Below are positions 31,817-37,542 of a stretch of 37,542 bases of DNA, one piece after another. Below the pieces are notes generated by a model. The model made no database searches and was not told the origin of the DNA. It saw only the letters and a program-made list of their open reading frames with translations. The position numbers were made by a program, and so were the translations under genes. Within the stretch, counting starts at the first letter, position 1, and each line of letters begins with the position of its first letter. The stretch is from Cellulomonas rhizosphaerae (lineage in GTDB: Bacteria; Actinomycetota; Actinomycetes; Actinomycetales; Cellulomonadaceae), in NCBI RefSeq assembly GCF_003470205.1, contig NZ_QWKP01000200.1, positions 1-37,542 of the forward strand, read 5' to 3'.

Positions 31817-34800
31817 TCAGCGGACCCGCAACGTGGTCGTCGACGACGTGCGCGGCGCCACCGTCGACGAGCGCGTCGGTGTGAACGTCGCCTTGACCTT
31901 GACCGACGTCGAGTACTTCTTCGACAGCCTGATGGTCACGGAGCTCGTGGACGACGAGAGCTTCGCGGTGCCGACCTTGACGCCCCCGGCCCTCACGGTC
32001 ACGATTCCCGCGGCGCGCGAGCCGTTGTCGAGCTTGCCGACCCGGACCGTCACGACGGGCCTGGTGCCCCTCGTGAACGCCTTGCCCGAGATGCTCACCG
32101 ACGTGACCTTGGCCCGTGCCACGACGACCTTCGCCGTGGCGCTCGTCGCGGTCGTGTACGACGAGGAGCCCAGGTAGACGGCCTTGAACCGGTGCGTGCC
32201 GACCCCGAGCGTGCTGACGACCTTCGTCGCGACACCGCCCGAGACCGCGACGGCACCGCCGAGCTTGGCCGCACCGTCGTAGAGCTGGACGCTGCCGGTC
32301 GCCCCCGACGGGGACACCCTGGCCGTGAGCGTGACCTTACGGCCGTAGCCAGCCGACGCAGGCGACGCCTTCAGCGACACGGTCGCCGTCGCCTTGACCA
32401 CCTTCACCGTGCTGGTCGCGGCGACTGCCGAGACCGCGCCGCGCGCGGTGACCGGGTAGGTGCCGACGGCGAGCTTGCCGACGCTCGCCCGGACGGCACC
32501 GGCCGACGTCGCCGTGACCGTCGCCTTCGCCTGCCCGACGGTGACGACCACGGACTCACCCGGGGCGAAGCCGGCGCCGGTGACGACGACGGGTGTGCCG
32601 TACGCGACCGTGGCGTCGGCGACGTGCGGCGCGTAGACGACCGGCTTCACCGTGACCGTGACGGTCGCGCTGACTGTGACGGCCGAGACCGCGCCGTCCG
32701 CCGTGACGGAGTACGTGCCCGCTTCGGCGGGCGCCGTCAGTGTCGCCGCCACCGCACCGGCCGATGACGCCTGCACGGTGCTCGACGCCGAGCCGAGGCT
32801 CACCGTGACGTCCTCGCCAGGTGCGAAGCCCGCGCCCGTCACCGCGACGGCGTCCCCGACGTGCACGCTGGCCGCGCCGAGCGTGATCGACGGCGTGTAG
32901 GCCACGACGAGGGCGTCGAGCGCGTCGCCCAGCAGGGTCTGCGCCTGGGCGAGACGTGTCGGGTCGGCCGACGTCGCGCCCAGCACGACCTTGGCCTTGA
33001 CCACGGCGTCGTCGAGCGTCGCGAGCGACTCCGCCGTGTATCGGGCCCGGGTGACTCCCGCCGCCCGGTCGACGAGGGTCTGCAGCGCGCTCGTGTCGAC
33101 GACGGGCGCCGTGGCCACCAGGCGGAAGTCGTCGATGGCCCCCCACGCGCCGGCCGAGACGCTCGCCGCTGCGCCGATCGTCACGGTGCCGTCGGCCGGG
33201 ACCGTGACCTGCAGGGTCGGGGTGGACCAGGCCTGCCAGACCGTGAGCGCGAACGGCGCCGTCGTGGTCCCGGTCGAGGTCGTGGACTGCAACGTGACGC
33301 TGTCGGTCGCGCCGAGGCTGCCGCCCTGGCCCGTGGCCGAGAGCGTGTAGGTCCCCGCAGGGACGCCGGTGACCACCTGCGAGACGCCGAACGTGTAGGC
33401 AGTGGCCTTGTAGAACGCCAGCGAGCGGGCGCCTGCGTACGAGTCGCCGGTCGCCTTGATCGACGCACCGGTCCCGGTGACGGTCCACGGAGAGGTCGAG
33501 GCGTCCTCGAAGCTCGGGTTCTTGGTCACGTAGTTCTTGGCGTTGACGACGACCGTCGCCGTCGTGGCCACGCCCGAGGTCGTCGTCCCGGGGATCGTGT
33601 AGATACCCGGTCCGGTGATCCAGTCGACCGCGTCGTTCCACGTGGTGGGCTGGTCGACGACGGAGCCGTCGTTGTAGGTGACGGCGACGGTGGCCGGCAG
33701 CGTGATCGCGTCCCCGGCGGCGACCGTCACGGTCACCGGGGCGACCGACGAGACGGCGAGCGGCGCCTGCGCGCCGGTGCGGACGTAGGAGAAGACCTTG
33801 AGCGAGGCCAGCGGGTTGCCCTGGAAGTCGAACATGGCCTGGTTGTCCCACGACGAGCCGCCGTACTCGATCCCCGTCGCGCCGGCGTCGTACCCGCCGG
33901 CGTAGCTCGTCGCCCAGCCCGAGCCGTAGGTCTGCCACGTGGTGATGTTGGAGGCGAGCGCGCTGGGCGGCCCGACCGGGGTCCACGCGGGCTCCCAGTA
34001 GAAGACGCCGATGCCCGCGTCGCCAACATCGGCGACGGCCTGGATGACGTCGTGCACCTCGGTCGCCTGCCCCTGCACGCTGATCGGGTACTGCGGCGCG
34101 GAGGCCGCCGAGGCGATCGAGTTGGTGAACCCGTCGCCGTCCTCCATCGTGTACGCCCACGACGTCTCGGCGACCATGACCTTCTTGCCGTAGGTGCTCG
34201 CGATGGTGCTGAGCTGCGTCGTGAGGTTCGCCAGCGTGCCGTGCCAGTACGGGTAGTACGAGCTCGCGAACACGTCGTAGTCGACGCCCGCCATCGCGGC
34301 GGCGACCGTCGCGTAGCCCTTCTCCGGGTTGGTGAAGTGCAGCGCGACGAGGGCGTCCGGCAGGACGGCTCGCACGGCCGCGCTACCCGCGCTGAAGATC
34401 GTGGCCATGTCGGTGTAGCCCGTCACGCCGGCCACGCCGCCGTTCGTCTCGTTGCCGACCTGCACCATGCCGACGTCGACACCTGCGGCCTTGAACCGCT
34501 GCAGGGCGTCGGTCGTGAACGACGTGACCGCCGCGGCCTTCTGCGGCACCGTGAACCCGGCCCACGCCTTGGGCGCCGTCTGCTTGCCGGGGTCGGCCCA
34601 GAAGTCCGAGTAGTGGAAGTCGAGCAGCACCTTCATGTGGTGCGCGGTGGCGCGCTCGCCGATCTCGAGCGCCCGCGCGACGTCGACGTTGCCCGCGCCG
34701 TAGCCGTGGCCGTCCGCGTCGTAGGGGTCGTTCCAGATCCGGATGCGCACGTAGTTGACCCCGGACGCGGCGAGCACGTCGAAGATGTCGGCGGTGTGCC

Positions 34801-35029
34801 CGTCATAGCCGCGATACGTCACCCCGCTCTCCTCCTGCGAGAGCACCGTCGAGACGTCGACGCCCATCGCGAACTCGTCGGACAGGCCGGCGACCTTGGG
34901 GACGGTGATCGTCGCGTCGACGGGGCCGGAGTCGTCGGCCCACGCGGCGGGGGCCCCGGCGCACAGCAGCGCGCCGACGGCCGCGATGGCAGCCGCTCGT
35001 CGACGCAGACCTCGGGAGATCAGGGACAT
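31817..35029 (-). CDS. Secreted arabinogalactan endo-beta-1,4-galactanase (GH53)
   Basis: 1,070-aa exported enzyme cutting beta-1,4-galactan of type I arabinogalactan and pectin side chains. ATG 35029 (AAGGA 6 nt upstream) opens a Sec signal peptide ending about residue 31 (APAAWA). Order: GH53 barrel (about 45-415), group-4 Ig-like domain (about 420-490), a CBM61-like galactan-binding module (about 500-640, KNPSFEDASTSPW to AWGAIDDFRLV), a FIVAR three-helix module (about 643-706), two IPT/Ig-like repeats (about 713-877) and two further Ig-like repeats (878-1070). Catalytic residues are acid/base E194 (QVGNETNGG) and nucleophile E288 (VMVAETSW). The product ends TTTLRVR with no sorting signal, so it is probably released. 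Expression is likely sugar-controlled: a predicted promoter is followed by an operator-like repeat. Confidence 0.95.
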   Translation of the reverse strand: MSLISRGLRRRAAAIAAVGALLCAGAPAAWADDSGPVDATITVPKVAGLSDEFAMGVDVSTVLSQEESGVTYRGYDGHTADIFDVLAASGVNYVRIRIWNDPYDADGHGYGAGNVDVARALEIGERATAHHMKVLLDFHYSDFWADPGKQTAPKAWAGFTVPQKAAAVTSFTTDALQRFKAAGVDVGMVQVGNETNGGVAGVTGYTDMATIFSAGSAAVRAVLPDALVALHFTNPEKGYATVAAAMAGVDYDVFASSYYPYWHGTLANLTTQLSTIASTYGKKVMVAETSWAYTMEDGDGFTNSIASAASAPQYPISVQGQATEVHDVIQAVADVGDAGIGVFYWEPAWTPVGPPSALASNITTWQTYGSGWATSYAGGYDAGATGIEYGGSSWDNQAMFDFQGNPLASLKVFSYVRTGAQAPLAVSSVAPVTVTVAAGDAITLPATVAVTYNDGSVVDQPTTWNDAVDWITGPGIYTIPGTTTSGVATTATVVVNAKNYVTKNPSFEDASTSPWTVTGTGASIKATGDSYAGARSLAFYKATAYTFGVSQVVTGVPAGTYTLSATGQGGSLGATDSVTLQSTTSTGTTTAPFALTVWQAWSTPTLQVTVPADGTVTIGAAASVSAGAWGAIDDFRLVATAPVVDTSALQTLVDRAAGVTRARYTAESLATLDDAVVKAKVVLGATSADPTRLAQAQTLLGDALDALVVAYTPSITLGAASVHVGDAVAVTGAGFAPGEDVTVSLGSASSTVQASSAGAVAATLTAPAEAGTYSVTADGAVSAVTVSATVTVTVKPVVYAPHVADATVAYGTPVVVTGAGFAPGESVVVTVGQAKATVTATSAGAVRASVGKLAVGTYPVTARGAVSAVAATSTVKVVKATATVSLKASPASAGYGRKVTLTARVSPSGATGSVQLYDGAAKLGGAVAVSGGVATKVVSTLGVGTHRFKAVYLGSSSYTTATSATAKVVVARAKVTSVSISGKAFTRGTRPVVTVRVGKLDNGSRAAGIVTVRAGGVKVGTAKLSSSTSSVTIRLSKKYSTSVKVKATFTPTRSSTVAPRTSSTTTLRVR

Positions 35030-35044
35030 GACCATTCCTTCACG

Positions 35045-35064
35045 TTCGATCGTCATCGTTCGAA
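35045..35064. promoter_or_regulatory. Inverted repeat in the GH53 leader
   Basis: TTCGATCG (35045-35052) and CGTTCGAA (35057-35064) form 8-bp arms with one mismatch around TCAT, 16 bp before the ATG and just upstream of the SD. It may be a repressor site or an mRNA hairpin that affects translation. Confidence 0.4.
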
Positions 35065-35102
35065 TGCGGGCGCGAGTGGTGGCTCGTCGGTGAGCCTCTC
35101 GC

Positions 35103-35148
35103 CCTGGTACAGGCCAGGACTGTATGCGGTCACAGTCCGACAAGTCCA
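35103..35148 (-). promoter_or_regulatory. Predicted GH53 promoter with downstream operator-like repeat
   Basis: On the minus strand TGGACT (35148-35143) and TACAGT (35124-35119) are separated by 18 bp. Immediately downstream, CCTGG-TACAGG-CCAGG (35103-35118) covers the expected transcription start, a common repressor position. Confidence 0.45.
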
Positions 35149-35336
35149 CGGTTCCTGCGTCTTTGGCGCTCGACTGTGCCCATCCCGTGCTCCTGACTGG
35201 GATCGGTCACAGCTACCCGGTCGCATCTGTCCGCGATCTCGCAGGTCACCGGGCCGCGCTCGCACGGGCCGTGGCCGTGCTCCGCACAGTCCCGCACGGT
35301 GCGGTCCGGCCGCGGGGCGTGCGGCAGGATGGAGCC

Positions 35337-36755
35337 ATGACTTCTGCAGCCACCGACGACGGGGTCGAGTACCGGATCGAGCACGACACCATGGGCGAGG
35401 TCCGCGTCCCGGCCACCGCCCTGTATCGCGCCCAGACCCAGCGCGCCGTCGAGAACTTCCCCATCTCCGGGACCCGCCTCGAGCGGGGCCACATCGAGGC
35501 CCTCGCGCGGATCAAGAAGGCCGCCGCGCGGGCCAACGCCGAGCTCGGCGTGCTCGACTCCGCGATCGCCGACGCGATCGTCGCGGCCGCGGACGAGGTC
35601 GCCTCGGGTGCGCATGACGAGCACTTCCCGGTCGACGTCTACCAGACCGGCTCGGGCACGTCCTCGAACATGAACACCAACGAGGTCATCGCCACGATCG
35701 CCTCGCGCTCGCTCGGCAGCCCCGTGCACCCGAACGACCACGTCAACGCGTCGCAGTCGTCGAACGACGTGTTCCCCACGTCCGTGCACGTCGCCGCGAC
35801 CGCCGGAGTGGTCCGCGACCTGGTGCCGGCGCTCACGCACCTCGCGGACGCCCTGTCGGCGAAGGCCGACGCGTGGTCGACGGTCGTGAAGTCCGGCCGC
35901 ACGCACCTCATGGACGCCACGCCCGTGACCCTCGGCCAGGAGTTCGGCGGCTACGCGGCCGCGATCCGCTACGGCATCGAGCGCCTCGAGTCCGCGCTCC
36001 CCCGCGCGGCCGAGGTCCCGCTCGGCGGCACGGCCGTCGGCACCGGCATCAACACCCCCGCCGGGTTCCCGCAGCGCGTCATCGCGCTGCTGCGCGAGGA
36101 CACGGACCTGCCGCTGACCGAGGCGCGCGACCACTTCGAGGCGCAGTCCTCCCGGGACGGGCTCGTCGAGCTCTCCGGCGCGCTGCGCACCATCGCCGTG
36201 AGCCTGACCAAGATCTGCAACGACCTGCGCTGGATGGGCTCCGGCCCCAACACCGGCCTCGGCGAGATCTCCATCCCCGACCTGCAGCCCGGGTCCTCGA
36301 TCATGCCCGGCAAGGTCAACCCGGTGATCCCCGAGGCCGTGCTCATGGTCGCCGCGCGCGTGGTCGGCAACGACGCCACGGTCGCGTGGGCCGGCGCGTC
36401 GGGCTCGTTCGAGCTCAACGTGCAGATCCCGGTCATCGCAGCGGGCGTGCTGGAGTCGGTCCGCCTGCTCGCCAACGCGTCGCGCCTGCTCGCAGACCGC
36501 ACGATCGACGGACTCGTCGCGAACGAGGAGCGGGCCCGGGCGTTCGCCGAGTCCTCCCCGTCGATCGTCACGCCGCTGAACCGCGTGATCGGCTACGAGG
36601 CGGCCGCGAAGATCGCCAAGCACGCGGTCAAGGCGGGCGTCACCGTGCGCCAGGCCGTGATCGACCTCGGCTACGTGGAGCGTGGCGAGGTCACGACCGA
36701 GCAGCTCGACGCCGCGCTCGACGTGCTGAGCATGACGCGTCCGCCGCAGGCCTGA
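35337..36755 (+). CDS. fumC: Class II fumarate hydratase
   Basis: 472-aa TCA-cycle enzyme converting fumarate to malate. H190 ([11 protein letters not shown]) matches the catalytic histidine of E. coli FumC, and the [11 protein letters not shown] loop (319-329) is the superfamily signature with its catalytic serine; [14 protein letters not shown] is the substrate-binding region. Full family length with a C-terminal domain. ATG 35337 is preceded by GGAG at 4 nt and also by CAGGAT ending 6 nt upstream, so either an SD or leaderless start is possible. It is followed by a strong hairpin. Confidence 0.96.
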   Translation: MTSAATDDGVEYRIEHDTMGEVRVPATALYRAQTQRAVENFPISGTRLERGHIEALARIKKAAARANAELGVLDSAIADAIVAAADEVASGAHDEHFPVDVYQTGSGTSSNMNTNEVIATIASRSLGSPVHPNDHVNASQSSNDVFPTSVHVAATAGVVRDLVPALTHLADALSAKADAWSTVVKSGRTHLMDATPVTLGQEFGGYAAAIRYGIERLESALPRAAEVPLGGTAVGTGINTPAGFPQRVIALLREDTDLPLTEARDHFEAQSSRDGLVELSGALRTIAVSLTKICNDLRWMGSGPNTGLGEISIPDLQPGSSIMPGKVNPVIPEAVLMVAARVVGNDATVAWAGASGSFELNVQIPVIAAGVLESVRLLANASRLLADRTIDGLVANEERARAFAESSPSIVTPLNRVIGYEAAAKIAKHAVKAGVTVRQAVIDLGYVERGEVTTEQLDAALDVLSMTRPPQA

Positions 36756-36776
36756 CCGCACGGACCGCTGACGACG

Positions 36777-36817
36777 ACAGGCCCGGAACCACCGCTCGCG
36801 CGGGGTTCCGGGCCTGT
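36777..36817. terminator. Terminator between fumC and MFS gene
   Basis: Perfect 14-bp stem (36777-36790 with 36804-36817), 13-nt GC-rich loop. It follows fumC by 21 nt and also lies downstream of the converging MFS gene. Confidence 0.8.
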
Positions 36818-36843
36818 TCGCGTCCAGCGGGGAGGCCGCCGCG

Positions 36844-37542
36844 TCAGTGCGCGACCGCGGCCACCTCGGGCTTGGCGGCCTCGCCATGGTGCTGCGGGCG
36901 CAGCGCCTTCATGGACAGGCTCGCGACGAGCCCGACCGCGAGCATCGCGACGGTGAGCAGCAGCGTCTGGCCGACGGCCGTCGAGAACCCGGCGTGCACC
37001 GCGTCGAGGAGCAGCGGGTTCTTCACCGCGCTGCCTCCCGTGGCGAACGACGAGAGGTCCGCGTCGGCGAACCCGTCGAGCAGCCGCTTCCGCTCGGTCG
37101 CGGGCAGTCCGGCCGCTGCGTCCTGGATCGCACCCGGGATCGCGACCGACAGCCGCGAGGTGAGCAGCGCGACGACCGCGGCCGAGCCGATGACGCCGCC
37201 GATCTGGCGGTTGGTGTTGAACGCGCCCGCACCCGCGCCGGCCGTGCGGTGGTCGAGCCCCGCCGTGGCCGTGCTGGCCAGCGGCGAGAACAGGAACCCG
37301 GTGCCGATGCCGAAGAACGTCATGGGCAGCACGAGCTCCCAGACGGCCGCGTCGGGCTCGATCACGAGCGAGAGCCAGGTCACGACGACCACGAGGATCG
37401 CGAAGCCGGTCGCGACGATCCACTTGGCCGGCACCCGGTCCGACAGTCGGCCGGCGAAGGGCGCCACGATGCCGGACAGCAGCGAGCCGGGCAGGCCGAC
37501 GAGCGCGGCGTGCAGGGCCGAGAGCCCGAGCACGGTCTGCAG
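36844..37542 (-). CDS. MFS drug-type exporter, DHA2/EmrB-QacA family (partial)
   Basis: C-terminal 232 residues of a 14-helix major facilitator; the N-terminal part lies beyond the right window edge, in frame to the last base. Visible are PFAGRLSDRVPAKW (motif A-like loop after a helix), FGIGTGFLFSPLASTATAGL, and GAGAGAFNTNRQIGGVIGSA, a segment typical of the DHA2 group, then a large extracytoplasmic loop (about 130-175) before the last helix pair. The C-terminal tail is hydrophilic (RPQHHGEAAKPEVAAVAH). Proton-driven efflux of drugs or metabolites is expected; substrate unknown. Confidence 0.9.
   Translation of the reverse strand: MQTVLGLSALHAALVGLPGSLLSGIVAPFAGRLSDRVPAKWIVATGFAILVVVVTWLSLVIEPDAAVWELVLPMTFFGIGTGFLFSPLASTATAGLDHRTAGAGAGAFNTNRQIGGVIGSAAVVALLTSRLSVAIPGAIQDAAAGLPATERKRLLDGFADADLSSFATGGSAVKNPLLLDAVHAGFSTAVGQTLLLTVAMLAVGLVASLSMKALRPQHHGEAAKPEVAAVAH

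Larger units (their letters stand above)
35030..35336. other. Divergent intergenic region, GH53 / fumC
   Basis: 307 bp with no convincing gene. It carries the GH53 SD, an inverted repeat in the leader, the GH53 promoter with an operator-like repeat, and an imperfect long inverted repeat (CTGTG at 35174-35178 with CACAG at 35208-35212). fumC is probably transcribed from a start at or next to its ATG. Confidence 0.5.

Noticed and set aside
32861..35617. A 918-codon plus-strand frame opposite the GH53 gene and running into fumC
   Set aside because: Low-complexity Arg/Gly/Val composition, no start-site support, and it overlaps two certain genes.

Overview
The window is chromosomal DNA of a very GC-rich actinobacterium. 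GTG and TTG starts are common, many genes lack a Shine-Dalgarno (SD) site, and it carries actinobacterial families (LpqY-SugABC-like sugar importer, a conserved 105-aa protein beside ychF, DUF1680-type and GH53 secreted glycosidases with Ig-like tails). The secreted plant-polysaccharide enzymes and general gene content suggest a Cellulomonas-like member of the Micrococcales; the genus is an inference. I see no rRNA, tRNA, CRISPR array, insertion sequence or phage gene.

Layout. 1-4111 (minus): a peptide-type ABC importer, with a lipoprotein binding protein, a 512-aa permease carrying an unusual extra membrane block, and a second permease cut by the window edge. 4464-6140: a Ddn-type nitroreductase, a CGNR zinc-finger regulator and a hemerythrin-domain protein. 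6194-10894 (minus): a 1,566-aa secreted GH127-type beta-L-arabinofuranosidase whose promoter is overlapped by a perfect LacI-type operator. 11085-15185: two methyltransferases flanking an AraC regulator divergent from an NmrA-like oxidoreductase and a DUF4345 membrane protein. 15226-16262: a NarL-type response regulator divergent from a GlsB/YeaQ membrane protein, with a repeated CCCTAGGGGTG site between them. 16309-18362: small accessory genes (GNAT, short membrane protein, two hypotheticals) and a 550-bp stretch without a convincing gene.

18377-26125 is mostly housekeeping: ychF, an ABC-2-like exporter pair, rmuC, ispH, xseA and xseB. 26196-30577 (minus) is a four-gene lpqY-sugA-sugB-sugC operon with 1-4 bp overlaps between its first three genes, expected to import trehalose or a related sugar. 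30719-31673 holds a beta-carbonic anhydrase and a DUF2087 protein. 31817-35029 (minus) is a secreted GH53 endo-beta-1,4-galactanase with a CBM61-like module. 35337-36755 is fumC, and 36844 to the end is the C-terminal part of an MFS drug exporter.

The GH53 and GH127 enzymes fit attack on galactan and arabinose-bearing plant polymers, with ABC importers taking up small products. A window-wide regularity separates two gene groups. Secreted and transport genes have leaders, SD sites and operator-like palindromes. About fifteen regulators and housekeeping genes instead have a -10-like hexamer ending 6-8 nt before the start codon, as expected for leaderless mRNAs.
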